From positions 29,332 to 93,331 of the forward strand of contig NZ_JAODIW010000008.1 in NCBI RefSeq assembly GCF_026586625.1: a DNA stretch of 64,000 bases. Reading direction: 5' to 3'. Positions within the stretch are counted from its first letter, which is position 1; every line of letters starts with the position of its first letter. Made by a program: the position numbers and the translations under genes. The notes beneath the pieces are model-generated. The model worked only from the letters and a program-made list of their open reading frames with translations, made no database searches and was not told where the DNA came from. Positions 25,877-34,284 of this stretch are shown one piece after another. The DNA comes from Halobium salinum. Its GTDB lineage: Archaea; Halobacteriota; Halobacteria; Halobacteriales; Haloferacaceae.

Positions 25877-26421
25877 AAGCCGAAAGACGGACGGATTCGC
25901 CGACCTCGGTGGGCACACCCACCCGGGAAGACACCGACATCATCGGGAAGCGCGTGGGCGCGGAGCTCATCGACAACGTCCTGATGTTCGTCCTCTACGT
26001 CGCCGTGATGGTCCCGTTCGTTGGCGCGAGCGCCCTTCTCGGCGGAGCGGGAGGCGACACGGCCGCTGCGGCCGCGATGGGCGGTGCACTCGTCGGCACG
26101 CTCCTCGCCTCGCTCTCGCTGTACCTGTACAACGTCGGTCTGGAGGGGTGGTGGGACGGGCAGACCGTCGGCAAGCGCCTCCTCGGCATCACAGTCGTTC
26201 AGGAGGACGGAAGCGACGTGACGCCCGGCAAGGCGGCCATCCGCGCGGCCCCGCTCCTGGCGATGGCCCCGTTCGGGATGCTCGGCGTTATCGGCGGCAT
26301 CCTCTCGATGCCGGTGTTCGGCTGCTTCCTCGTCGTCGGTATCGTCTCCATCGCGGTCAGCGACAAGCGCCAGCGCCTTGCCGACCGCGTCGCCGGGACC
26401 GTCGTCGTCGAAGCGCACTGA
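25861..26421 (+). CDS. RDD-family membrane protein
   Basis: The 186-residue protein starts at ATG 25861 (MATAVEAERRTDSPTSVGTP). It has the RDD pattern: GKRVGAELIDNVLMFVLYVAVM with Arg-x-x-Ala-x-x-x-Asp, then two further membrane helices (LVGTLLASLSLYLYNVGLEG), GQTVGKRLLGITVV, and a last pair ending in QRLADRVAGTVVV. RDD proteins are integral membrane proteins; some act in sodium/proton exchange, but most are uncharacterised. It diverges from DHQ synthase. Confidence 0.85.
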   Translation: MATAVEAERRTDSPTSVGTPTREDTDIIGKRVGAELIDNVLMFVLYVAVMVPFVGASALLGGAGGDTAAAAAMGGALVGTLLASLSLYLYNVGLEGWWDGQTVGKRLLGITVVQEDGSDVTPGKAAIRAAPLLAMAPFGMLGVIGGILSMPVFGCFLVVGIVSIAVSDKRQRLADRVAGTVVVEAH

Positions 26422-26550
26422 GACCCGGACGCGAGACGCGTCGGTTTTCACCGGATTCACGCCCCGAAAGCGGCGGCCACGGTCGCTCGAGCCGACCCCC
26501 GAGCAGCGGGGCCCGTCGCCACGGGAGGAGTGGCCGCGACCGTCGCCGAC

Positions 26551-27339
26551 CTAATACACCTGCCAGCCGCCGTCGACGTGCAACAGCTCGCCCGTCACGT
26601 ACGAGGCGGCGTCGCTGGCGAGGTAGAGGTAGGCGCCGGCGCAGTCCTCGGGCGTCCCCGCCCGACCGAGCGGAATCGGCTTCGCGAGGCCGCCCTCGGC
26701 TCCCTTCTCGGTCGCCTCCGCGGTCCACCCCTCCACGAACTCGGTGGCGATTTGGCCCGGCGCGACGGCGTTCACCCGAACTCCGTGTTCGGCGAGTTCG
26801 AGCGCCGCGCCGCGCGTAATCATCCGGACCGCACCTTTCGTCGCGTCGTACTGCACCTGCCCGGCCTGCGCGAGGTTCGAGGAGATGGACGCCGTGTTGA
26901 CGACGACGCCCTCGTGGTCGCGGTCGACGAACTCCCGCGCCGCGACCTTCGTGCCGAAGTAGACGCTCCCGACGTTCACCGACAGGATACGTTCGAGTTC
27001 GTCGCGCTCGACGTCGAACATGCGCTTCGGGAGCTGCATCGCCGCGTTGTTCACCATCACGTCCAACCCCCCGTAGTCGCGGGCGGCCTCGACCACCGCG
27101 GCCAGTTGGTCCGGGTCCGAGGCGTCGGTCTCGACGTACTCGGCCGTCCCGCCCGCCTCTCGGACGGCCTCGTGGGTCGGCGTCGACTCGCCCTCGTCTT
27201 TCGGCTCCTCGCGAAGGTCGGCGTTGATGACGGTCGCACCCGCCTCGCCGAACGCGCGGGCGACGGCCCGGCCGATGCCGCTCGACGCACCCGTGACGAC
27301 GACGGTTCGGTCCGTGAAATCCGTGGGGCTTGTCGGCAT
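26551..27339 (-). CDS. SDR-family oxidoreductase (glucose-1-dehydrogenase-like)
   Basis: A 262-residue classical SDR starting at ATG 27339 (MPTSPTDFTDRTVVVTG). It has VTGASSGIGRAVARAFGEAG, NNAA in place of NNAG, the catalytic Ser in NTASISSN, VQYDATK as Tyr-x-x-x-Lys, and the C-terminal ASYVTGELLHVDGGWQVY. It is the closest relative in this window of the SDR at 16846-17628, sharing the EEPK...GESTPTHE insert. The two may act on related sugars or hydroxyacyl compounds; the substrate is unknown. An upstream ATG at 27366 is possible but adds an atypical start. Confidence 0.9.
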   Translation of the reverse strand: MPTSPTDFTDRTVVVTGASSGIGRAVARAFGEAGATVINADLREEPKDEGESTPTHEAVREAGGTAEYVETDASDPDQLAAVVEAARDYGGLDVMVNNAAMQLPKRMFDVERDELERILSVNVGSVYFGTKVAAREFVDRDHEGVVVNTASISSNLAQAGQVQYDATKGAVRMITRGAALELAEHGVRVNAVAPGQIATEFVEGWTAEATEKGAEGGLAKPIPLGRAGTPEDCAGAYLYLASDAASYVTGELLHVDGGWQVY

Positions 27340-27401
27340 AGGCCACGAGTCGACCGGGAGGGACAAAACGACTCGGTCGGTCTACGGCCCATCGAGTTTA
27401 G

Positions 27402-27422
27402 GCGAACCGAAAATTAGTTCGC
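27402..27422. promoter_or_regulatory. Inverted repeat upstream of the ZIP transporter gene
   Basis: GCGAAC and GTTCGC form perfect 6-bp arms separated by 9 AT-rich bases (CGAAAATTA). An overlapping TTAGG-CGAA-CCGAA (27399-27412) also resembles a metalloregulator box, with one mismatch. The position, 45-66 bases upstream of the chosen ZIP start, fits metal-dependent control. This is inference only. Confidence 0.4.
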
Positions 27423-27467
27423 TATTTGAAAAGATACTTCGCGTTCGGTGTGCTAGCCACACTCGTC

Positions 27468-28442
27468 ATGGGGGTGCTCGAGAACCTCGTCTTCGTCTTC
27501 GTCGCCGGGCTTCTCACGGCGTTCGCGACGGGGCTCGGAGCGGTGCCGTTCTTCTTCGTCGACGAGTTCAGCGACCGCTGGCGCGTCGCGCTGTGGGGAC
27601 TCGCCGGCGGCATCATGGTCTCCGCCTCCGTGTTCGGCCTCGTCACCGAGGGGCTGGCGGCGGCGACCGGACGCTGGCAGCTCGCGGTCGGGCTTCTCGC
27701 CGGCGTGGTGCTCGTCGTCGTCGCCGACGCCGTGCTCGACCACGTCGACATCGGCGGAGATGGCCACGACCACGACGACAGCCACCACCACGGAGCCGGA
27801 GACGACGACGACCACGACCACTCCGACGACCAGGCTCACGAGGTGACTCGGCCTTCACCGGACGGCGGTCGCGGTCACACCGACGGTCACACTCACGCCG
27901 ACGGCCACGGCCACGACCACCACGTCGACCCGCAGGCCATCGTCGAGGGCGACCTCAAGAAGCTCGTGCTCATCCTCGGCGTGCTCACCGTCCACAGCTT
28001 CCCCGAAGGCGTCGCCGTCGGCGTCTCCTTCGCCGAACTCGGCTTCGAAGGTGGCATCCCCGTCCTCGGACTCACCGTCCCGGTACTCGCGGTGTTCATG
28101 ACTGTCGCCATCTCCATCCACAACGTCCCGGAAGGGCTCGCCATCTCCATCCCGCTCCAGGAGCTGGGGGTGAGCCGCTGGCGGATGGTCGGCGCGGCGG
28201 TGTTCTCCAGTCTCCCCCAGCCCATCGGCGCCGTCATCGCCTTCTACTTCGTCCGCATCGCCCGGGAGTTCCTCCCTATCGGCTTCGGGTTCGCCGCGGG
28301 GGCGATGATATTTCTCGTCCTCACCGAGTTCATCCCCGAGGCGCTCTCGGTCGGTCGAGAGTTGCCCGGGAGGGGGTACCGCGAACTCGCCGTCGGGCTG
28401 ACGGTCGGCGTGCTCGGGATGGTGCCGCTGGCGTTCGTCTGA
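27468..28442 (+). CDS. ZIP-family divalent metal transporter
   Basis: This eight-helix transporter imports zinc or other divalent metals. Helix IV/V motifs are clear: TVHSFPEGVAVGVSFAELG and SIHNVPEGLAISIPL hold the paired His-Glu metal ligands. Between helices III and IV lies a His/Asp-rich cytoplasmic loop (HDHDDSHHHGAGDDDDHDH, then DGHTHADGHGHDHH), a likely metal sensor or buffer. I start at ATG 27468 (MGVLENLVFVFVAG). A TTG at 27426 would add 14 hydrophobic residues, and GTG 27450 is also possible given an AT-rich element at about 27425. No zinc-dependent neighbour is evident. Confidence 0.9.
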   Translation: MGVLENLVFVFVAGLLTAFATGLGAVPFFFVDEFSDRWRVALWGLAGGIMVSASVFGLVTEGLAAATGRWQLAVGLLAGVVLVVVADAVLDHVDIGGDGHDHDDSHHHGAGDDDDHDHSDDQAHEVTRPSPDGGRGHTDGHTHADGHGHDHHVDPQAIVEGDLKKLVLILGVLTVHSFPEGVAVGVSFAELGFEGGIPVLGLTVPVLAVFMTVAISIHNVPEGLAISIPLQELGVSRWRMVGAAVFSSLPQPIGAVIAFYFVRIAREFLPIGFGFAAGAMIFLVLTEFIPEALSVGRELPGRGYRELAVGLTVGVLGMVPLAFV

Positions 28443-28448
28443 ACCGCC

Positions 28449-28616
28449 TCAGAACAGTCGCGCGACCACAGCGTCGAGTGCGAGCGTCCCGCCCCACGCC
28501 AGGAGGCCGACCGCGAGAACCGACCCGACGAGGACGACCACTCCCGGCGGGGCCGTCGCCGGTGCACCGCCGTGGAGCAGGGTCGGAGCCGTCGACCCGA
28601 CGACCGGGACCGTCAC
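28449..28616 (-). CDS. Small single-TM protein coupled to the DUF2243 gene
   Basis: This 55-residue frame starts at a GTG that overlaps the TGA of the DUF2243 gene (GTGA, 28613-28616). It begins VTVPVVGSTAPTLLHGG when the GTG is read as Val, has one hydrophobic helix (VVVLVGSVLAVGLLAWGGTL), and ends LALDAVVARLF. The tight overlap and the matching membrane character argue that it is real and acts with the DUF2243 protein. It has no recognisable family. Confidence 0.6.
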   Translation of the reverse strand: MTVPVVGSTAPTLLHGGAPATAPPGVVVLVGSVLAVGLLAWGGTLALDAVVARLF

Positions 28617-29074
28617 GTCCGCGACACCTCCGCGTTCCGGTAGACGAGGACACCCGCCGCGGCGAGCAGCAGGCTCACGACGAACCAGTGAGGGTCGTAG
28701 GCCCCGTCCATCCCGACCGCGTGGTGGAGACCCAGCAGCCAGTGGTTGACGACGACGTCGAACACGTCGAAGGTGCCGAGGCCGAACAGCGCCGCCCCGG
28801 CGAGCGCCCGCGCCGGGAGCGGGTCGACCGCCCGACGCTCCGCGCGCCAGACGACCCCCGCGCCGGCGAGTGCGACGACGAGCATCGCCACGGAGAACAG
28901 GCCGTCGGCGACGAGGTTCGTCCGGAGTCCCGACAGCGTCGCCGGGGACACGACGTTCGAGACGAGGTGGTGCCACTGGAAGACGAGATGGAGTACGAGC
29001 ACGTCGACGAGCCCGCTGACGCCGAACCCGAAGACGCCGGCGCCGACGAGTCCCCGCCGGGTCTGGTCGTCCAT
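28613..29074 (-). CDS. DUF2243 family membrane protein
   Basis: The 153-residue protein has four hydrophobic helices. The family signature residues are visible: GFGVSGLVDVLVLHLVFQWHH near the N-terminus, then LVADGLFS, GTFDVFDVVVNHWLLGLHH, and a last helix FVVSLLLAAAGVLVY. The conserved His-His pairs suggest metal or heme contact, but no function is established. It is translationally coupled to the small membrane protein downstream, and converges with the ZIP gene. Confidence 0.85.
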   Translation of the reverse strand: MDDQTRRGLVGAGVFGFGVSGLVDVLVLHLVFQWHHLVSNVVSPATLSGLRTNLVADGLFSVAMLVVALAGAGVVWRAERRAVDPLPARALAGAALFGLGTFDVFDVVVNHWLLGLHHAVGMDGAYDPHWFVVSLLLAAAGVLVYRNAEVSRT

Positions 29075-29172
29075 ACCGAAGTCGCGCCCGGCGGGTAGGT
29101 AGGCGTTGAGGCCGCGAGAAGCGTCACGTCGTGGCGCGTGAGAGACGTACTCGATTCCCCTCCGAACCGCGC

Positions 29173-29976
29173 TTACTCGCCGCTCAATCCGGCCGTCGAC
29201 AGCGCCTCCTCGACGGAGCGGTCGTCGTGGACGACGGCGGCGACGGCCCGCGCGATGGCCTCGGGGTCCTCGTGCTGGAAGATGGAGCGGCCCATCGACA
29301 CGCCGGCCGCGCCGGCGTCCATCGCGCCGCGGACGTTCGAGACGGTGCGTCGGTCGGTTCCCTTCGCGCCGCCGGCGATGACGACCGGCAGTCGCGTCGA
29401 CTCGGTCACGCGCTCGAAGGAGTCGGCGTCGCCGGAGTAGGCCGTCTTGATGACGTCGGCGCCGAGTTCCTCGCCTAGCCGCGAAGCGTGCGCGAGATAC
29501 TCGGGGTCGTGTTCGGGGTCGTCACCTTCGAGGTTGACGCCGCGGGCGTACGTCATCGCGAGCACGGGGACGCCGTAGCGATGCGCCTCCTCCGTGACTC
29601 GCGCGAGGTCCTCGATCTGCTTCCCTTCGTAGTCGCTGCCGACGTTCAGGTGGAGTGAGACGGCGTCGGCGCCGGCTCGGAGCGCCTCCTCGACGGAGCC
29701 CGTGATGCGTTTGTCGTTCGAGTCGGGTCCGACCACCGTAGAGGCGTTCAAGTGGACGATGTACCCCGCACCGTTCGTGTTACCGTGGACGCGCGGGGCG
29801 ATGCCCTTCTGCGTGAGGACGGCGTCCGCCCCGCCGCGCGTGACGGCGTCGATGGTCGATTCGATGTCCGCGAGTCCCGTGACGGCCCCCAGCGTGATGC
29901 CGTGGTCCATCGGGACGATGAGGTAGCGGTCGTCCGTGGAGATTCGTGTCAGTCGTGCCTGAATTCCCGTGTCCAT
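29173..29976 (-). CDS. aroA': 2-amino-3,7-dideoxy-D-threo-hept-6-ulosonate synthase
   Basis: This class-I-aldolase-type enzyme makes the first dedicated precursor of the archaeal dehydroquinate route. The 267-residue protein starts at ATG 29976 (MDTGIQARLTRISTDDRYLI). It shows PMDHGITLGAV, QKGIAPRVHG, SLHLNVGSDYEG, GADVIKTAYSGD with the Schiff-base lysine, VIAGGAKGTDRRT and GVSMGRSIFQH. It lies 32 nt after trpA and completes the trpC-trpB-trpA-aroA' operon. DHQ synthase II (24510-25685) uses its product. A roughly 100-codon upstream extension of the frame is not family-like. Confidence 0.93.
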   Translation of the reverse strand: MDTGIQARLTRISTDDRYLIVPMDHGITLGAVTGLADIESTIDAVTRGGADAVLTQKGIAPRVHGNTNGAGYIVHLNASTVVGPDSNDKRITGSVEEALRAGADAVSLHLNVGSDYEGKQIEDLARVTEEAHRYGVPVLAMTYARGVNLEGDDPEHDPEYLAHASRLGEELGADVIKTAYSGDADSFERVTESTRLPVVIAGGAKGTDRRTVSNVRGAMDAGAAGVSMGRSIFQHEDPEAIARAVAAVVHDDRSVEEALSTAGLSGE

Positions 29977-30008
29977 AGTCGAAGTGTGTGAAACTGTGGC
30001 AACTCGCC

Positions 30009-30923
30009 TCAAGTGCGTTCCGGATTCGGTACTTCCTGCCCGTCGTCTTCCTCTTCGGTTTCGACTCCCGCACCCCGCATCGCCCCCGTCTTCAACTCCC
30101 GGGCCTTCGCCTCCAGTCGGTCGGCGACGACCTCGGCGTCCTCGCCGTCCGCCGCCCCCTCGGCGACGATGTCGACGAGCGCGCTGCCGACGATGATTCC
30201 GTCGGCACCGCCACGGACTATTCGCTCCGCCTGCTCGCCGGTCTTGATGCCGAAGCCGACCGCCTTGGGCACGTCCCACTGCGAGAGGCGACCGAGGCTC
30301 TCGTCGGTCTGACCGGACACGTCGTCGCGCGCACCGGTGACGCCGAGGCGGGCCTGCACGTACACGTACCCCGAGACCTGCGACATGATGCGTTCGAGAC
30401 GCTCGCCCTGTGTGGTGGGGGCGACGATGAACACGAGGTCGAGGTCGAACTCGTCGCAGGCCTCACGGAGGGGGTCCGCCTCCTCCGCGGGGAGGTCGGG
30501 GACGACGAACCCGTCGATGCCGACTTCCTTCGCGCGCTCGACGAAGGCCCGAGGTCGGTCGGCTTCCTCGCTCGCGGCTTCACCGCTCGCCTCCGAGGCG
30601 CGCCGCGCCTCGCTACCCCCGTAGCGGTAGATGAGGTTGTAGTACGTCATGCAGACGAGCGGGACGTCGACGTCGAGTTCCGCGACGAACTCGAAGAACC
30701 GTTCGGGGGTCATCCCGCCCGAGAGCGACCGGACGACCGCTCCCTGAATCGTGGGGCCCTCCGCGATGGGTTCGGAGAAGGGCAGGCCGAGTTCGATGAC
30801 GTCGGCGCCGCCGCGGGCCAGCGCCTCGACGTACTGCTTCGAGGACTCGTAGTCCGGGTCGCCGACGGCGAGGTACGGGACGAACGCGGGGCCGCCCTCG
30901 AACGCCTCGGGGATGCGGCTCAT
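30009..30923 (-). CDS. trpA: Tryptophan synthase alpha chain
   Basis: TrpA cleaves indole-3-glycerol phosphate to indole and glyceraldehyde 3-phosphate in the alpha2-beta2 complex. The 304-residue TIM barrel has [20 protein letters not shown] and [18 protein letters not shown]. Here the catalytic Glu is kept, but the position of E. coli Asp60 is Glu (AEGP rather than ADGP). It continues with [31 protein letters not shown] and [14 protein letters not shown]. An Ala/Glu-rich insert ([20 protein letters not shown]) lengthens the loop after the barrel strand near residue 105. Its ATG overlaps the trpB stop as ATGA. Confidence 0.95.
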   Translation of the reverse strand: MSRIPEAFEGGPAFVPYLAVGDPDYESSKQYVEALARGGADVIELGLPFSEPIAEGPTIQGAVVRSLSGGMTPERFFEFVAELDVDVPLVCMTYYNLIYRYGGSEARRASEASGEAASEEADRPRAFVERAKEVGIDGFVVPDLPAEEADPLREACDEFDLDLVFIVAPTTQGERLERIMSQVSGYVYVQARLGVTGARDDVSGQTDESLGRLSQWDVPKAVGFGIKTGEQAERIVRGGADGIIVGSALVDIVAEGAADGEDAEVVADRLEAKARELKTGAMRGAGVETEEEDDGQEVPNPERT

Positions 30924-32272
30924 TCGTCGCCTCCCCGAGCGTCGGCGTCAGCATCGCCTGCGCCGTGTGCCCCGCCGAGCCCGCCGCTCAGCACCGAGAG
31001 GTCCGGCGCGTTCGACACCTCCCGCTGTTCGGTCTCCTCGAGCACCGTCTCGAGGTCCTTGTCGCCGCGGCCGGAGACGTTCACGACGACGACCTCGCCG
31101 AGCTCCTCCGGGTGTTCGTGGAGGTGGGCGAACGCGTGGGCCGTCTCCAGTGCCGGGATGATTCCCTCCTCCTGCGAGAGGCGGTGGAACCCTTCGAGCG
31201 CCGCGTCGTCGTCGACGTTGACCGCGCGGACGCGTCCCTCGTCGACGAGATGGGCGAGTTCGGGGCCGACGCCGGCGTAGTCGAGTCCCGAGGAGACGGA
31301 GTGTGACTCCATTATCTGGCCGTCCCGGTCCTGGAGCAGTTTGGTGCGGGCGCCGTGGAGCACCCCTTCGCTCCCGGTCGACAGCGACGCGGAGTTGGGC
31401 GCGACGCCCGCCTCCTCGTCCACGTCGAGCGACGAGCCGCCGGCCTCGACGGCGACGAGGTCGGTCCCCTCGTCGCCCACGAACTCCGCGAACGCGCCCA
31501 TCGTGTTCGAGCCGCCGCCGGCGCAGGCGACGACCGAGTCGGGGAGGCGGCCCGCCTTCTCCTGCACCTGCTCGCGGGCCTCTTCGCTGATGACCGACTG
31601 GAAGTCCCGCACCATCGCCGGGAACGGGTGCGGCCCGACGACGGAGCCGATGACGTAGTGGGTGTCCTCGACGTTCGTCGCCCAGTCGCGCATCGTCTCG
31701 CTGATGGCCTCCTTCAGGGTGCCCCGCCCCGTCGTCACCGGGTTCACCTCGGCGCCGTTGATGCGCATCCGGAAGACGTTCGGGCGCTGGCGTCGGGTGT
31801 CGCGCTCGCCCATGTATATCTCACAGGGGAGGTCGAGGTGGGCCGCCGCCATCGCCGTCGCGGTGCCGTGCTGGCCGGCGCCGGTCTCGGCGACGATGCG
31901 CTCTTTCCCCATGTACTTCGCGAGCAACACCTGCCCGAGCGCGTTGTTCAGCTTGTGCGCCCCGCCGTGGAGCAGGTCTTCGCGCTTGAGATACACCTCG
32001 CGGTCGTAGCGCTCGGAGAGCCGGTCGGCGCGCTGGAGCGGCGTCGGTCGCCCGCCGAAGTCCGCCAGTCGGGACCGGAACTCGTCCATGAACCCGCCCT
32101 CGTTCTCGAGGACGTAGCGCTCGTAGGCGTCGGTCAGCTCCTCGATGGCCGGCATCAGCGCCTCGGGGACGTACTGGCCGCCGTAGCGGCCGAACTTCCC
32201 GTCGGCTCGAGCGCGCGAGTCGGCGTGACCGTCGCCGTCGCGCTCCCCGTCGGGTGTGGTGTCGGAGCTCAT
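30920..32272 (-). CDS. trpB: Tryptophan synthase beta chain
   Basis: TrpB condenses indole with serine using pyridoxal phosphate. This 450-residue protein has [20 protein letters not shown] with the PLP lysine, [19 protein letters not shown] with the catalytic-loop Glu, [20 protein letters not shown] and the phosphate-binding [11 protein letters not shown]. The first roughly 28 residues and the last roughly 25 are acidic, low-complexity extensions. It is the TrpB1 type that partners TrpA. Both ends overlap neighbours by ATGA (trpC upstream, trpA downstream), so the operon is fully coupled. Confidence 0.96.
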   Translation of the reverse strand: MSSDTTPDGERDGDGHADSRARADGKFGRYGGQYVPEALMPAIEELTDAYERYVLENEGGFMDEFRSRLADFGGRPTPLQRADRLSERYDREVYLKREDLLHGGAHKLNNALGQVLLAKYMGKERIVAETGAGQHGTATAMAAAHLDLPCEIYMGERDTRRQRPNVFRMRINGAEVNPVTTGRGTLKEAISETMRDWATNVEDTHYVIGSVVGPHPFPAMVRDFQSVISEEAREQVQEKAGRLPDSVVACAGGGSNTMGAFAEFVGDEGTDLVAVEAGGSSLDVDEEAGVAPNSASLSTGSEGVLHGARTKLLQDRDGQIMESHSVSSGLDYAGVGPELAHLVDEGRVRAVNVDDDAALEGFHRLSQEEGIIPALETAHAFAHLHEHPEELGEVVVVNVSGRGDKDLETVLEETEQREVSNAPDLSVLSGGLGGAHGAGDADADARGGDE

Positions 32273-33060
32273 GACTTCCCCTCGGGACTCGCACGGGTAA
32301 ACGTCTCCGTGTTCGACCGCACCGAGCCGTCGGCCATGATGGCGCTCCCGACGAGTAAGCCGTCCGCGCCCGCGTCCCGCATCCGACGGGCGTCGGCGGC
32401 CGTGGTGATACCGCTCTCCGCCACGAGGGTCACGTCGTCGGGAACTCGCTCGCGGTTCGGGCCGACGACGGACTCGAAGGTGCCGAGGTCGACCTCGAGC
32501 TTTCCCAAGTCCCGATTGTTGACGCCGACGAGCGTCGCACCGGCGTCGAGCGCCCGCTCCAGCTCCCCCTCGCCGTGGACCTCCACGAGCGCCTGGAAGC
32601 CGCGCTCCTCGGCCGCCTCCAGAAGACGGGGGAGGTCGTCGCCGACGAAGCGCGCGATGAGGAGGACGACGTCGCTCTCGACGGCGTCGAGTTGGTCCTC
32701 GCGCACGAGGAAGTCCTTGCGCAGGACGGGCACGTCGACGGCCGCCCGGATTCGCGAGAGGTTCTCGGTCGACCCGCCGAAGTGCGCCGGTTCGGTCAGG
32801 ACAGAGAGCGCCGCCGCGCCGCCTTCGACCATCTCCCGGGCCAGTTCCACGGGGTCGTCCTCGCGGGTGCCCTCCGTGGTCGGGCTCGTCGGTTTCACCT
32901 CGGCGACCACCGGCACGCGCCCGTCGGCCTCGGCCGCCGCGAAGGCCTCGGGGAGCGAGCGGGCGTCCACCGCGAGGCGCTCCTCGCCCCCGGGTCGCTC
33001 GCGCGCGGCGTCGAGGATGGAGCGCACCGCCGGCGCCATCTCCTCGTCACTAGCGTTCAT
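32269..33060 (-). CDS. trpC: Indole-3-glycerol-phosphate synthase
   Basis: TrpC closes the indole ring of CdRP to give indole-3-glycerol phosphate. This 263-residue TIM-barrel protein has [21 protein letters not shown] (catalytic Lys in EVKPTSP), [31 protein letters not shown] and [18 protein letters not shown]. It is the first gene of the operon. A TATA-like TTTTGAAC on the minus strand at about 33085-33092 is centred about 26 nt upstream of a start near 33063, so the mRNA is nearly leaderless. GTGCAC at 33065-33070 sits at that start and may be part of an operator. Confidence 0.95.
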   Translation of the reverse strand: MNASDEEMAPAVRSILDAARERPGGEERLAVDARSLPEAFAAAEADGRVPVVAEVKPTSPTTEGTREDDPVELAREMVEGGAAALSVLTEPAHFGGSTENLSRIRAAVDVPVLRKDFLVREDQLDAVESDVVLLIARFVGDDLPRLLEAAEERGFQALVEVHGEGELERALDAGATLVGVNNRDLGKLEVDLGTFESVVGPNRERVPDDVTLVAESGITTAADARRMRDAGADGLLVGSAIMADGSVRSNTETFTRASPEGKS

Positions 33061-33254
33061 CGTTGTGCACTAATGGACTGATTTGTTCAAAAGGTTTCCG
33101 CTCCATCTTCTTCGGCGTCGGGTGCGCTCGCTCCGCTCACGCACCATTGTCGGAAGATGTGGGCGAAGAGCCGGCCGCTCCCTTCGGTCGTCGCCGGCGA
33201 GCGGTGCTCGCCGGCTTCAAGCGGAACCGACGGTTCTGCCTTAGTCGCGCGGTA

Positions 33255-33338
33255 CTCAGCGGACTGCAGACCGCACTCAGTGGGCCACAGACCCCACACA
33301 ACGGACCGCAGACTGTAGGCAGCAGACCGCAACCCCCA
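33255..33338. repeat. Degenerate 21-bp tandem repeat in an intergenic region
   Basis: Four consecutive 21-base units begin at 33255, 33276, 33297 and 33318. Each shares the core GGAC-tgCAGACCgCA with substitutions. In the minus direction they encode heptapeptide-like repeats (WGLRSAA, YSLRSVV, WGLWPTE, CGLQSAE) within a 94-codon frame (33087-33371) that otherwise looks non-coding. The array lies in the 343-bp gap between trpC and the MGMT-like gene. Apart from the trpC promoter, nothing else is visible in the gap. Confidence 0.65.
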
Positions 33339-33403
33339 CCGAATCCGATTCAGGTTCCTCCGAGTTCTCAACCTTCAAACCGCCTCGCGCCTTCCCTTCG
33401 CCC

Positions 33404-33853
33404 ATGCAGGACACCGGCATCTACGCCCGCGAGTTCGAGGCGCTCGGTCGGACGGTCCAAATCGGCGTCGCCAGCGGCCGCGTCATCAACGTCGATTTCC
33501 CCGAGTCGATTCCCGACGACGCCGAGACGGACCACCCGCTACTCGACAGAGTCGCCGACTACCTCGACGGCGCCCCCGACCACTTCGACGACGTGCCCCT
33601 CGCGCTCACGATGGCGACCGACCAGCGGGAGGTGCTCGAGGCAGTGCGAAACGTCCCCTACGGCGAGACCATCACGGTCTCCCGGCTGACCACGCTCGCC
33701 GGCCTCGACGCCGACGACGAGGACGACCGCCTGCTCGTGGAGCGCGCCCTGCGTGCGAACCCGGCCCCCCTGTTCGTCCCGGACCACCGAATCGACGGGC
33801 CGGGCGCGGCCCCGCCGGCGGTCGCCGAGGCGCTCCGGCGGCTGGAAGCCTGA
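33404..33853 (+). CDS. MGMT/alkyltransferase-like protein lacking the active-site cysteine
   Basis: This 149-residue protein matches the O6-alkylguanine-DNA alkyltransferase family: a short N-terminal domain, then the DNA-binding domain with VPYGETITVSRLTTLAG and RALRANPAPLFVPDHRI. The normal PCHR methyl-acceptor motif reads PDHR here, with Asp127 in place of cysteine, so it cannot dealkylate DNA by the known mechanism. Alkyltransferase-like proteins that lack the cysteine mark lesions for excision repair. That role is plausible, but Asp at this position is unusual. The recognition Arg finger after RALRAN appears to be retained. Confidence 0.8.
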   Translation: MQDTGIYAREFEALGRTVQIGVASGRVINVDFPESIPDDAETDHPLLDRVADYLDGAPDHFDDVPLALTMATDQREVLEAVRNVPYGETITVSRLTTLAGLDADDEDDRLLVERALRANPAPLFVPDHRIDGPGAAPPAVAEALRRLEA

Positions 33854-34284
33854 CGGTACGCCCACAGACCGCGCTCACGCGACCGTAGCGGGTTGTCTCA
33901 CCTCCCTACCCTCCCTACGCACGCGCCTCGGCCGGAGTGTGTAGCGAACTGCGCTACTGAGGAGGCCCGCCGCGAGACCGGAACCTCGGCACACGAGAGG
34001 GGTAGACCGATGGGTCGGTCGGCAGCCACCACAGTCCGACAGCGAGTGGGCCGAACGCCGAGTCGACCCCCGAGCCACCGCCACGCTTTTCAGTTCGACC
34101 GAAGTACGACGTGTCAACTCGGGTCGAACCATGACCGTCTCGATTCGCTTCTGACCGGCGACCGCCGCTACGGATACCCCTTCGGCAGGCCCACCGAGCG
34201 ACCGCGTCGCCACCGGTTCGTACCGACTCACGCCGACCCGCGACGCCGGTCCGTGTCGCACCAACACACCAGTACACCAGCGAG
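33854..34284. other. Intergenic region, no gene seen
   Basis: This stretch has 431 bp. Frames of up to about 114 codons occur on both strands, but their composition is Arg-rich and unlike the acidic proteins of this genome. I see no RNA gene, repeat or clear promoter except the immediate upstream region of the peptidase gene. Confidence 0.5.

Noticed and set aside
24510..25976. Longer version of DHQ synthase II starting at 25976
   Set aside because: The extra 97 residues are not family-like, while ATG 25685 gives the conserved MTRSVWLKADDEVGDW start.
33087..33371. 94-codon frame covering the 21-bp repeats
   Set aside because: Outside the repeats the residues are basic and unlike haloarchaeal proteins. 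The repeats better explain the open frame.
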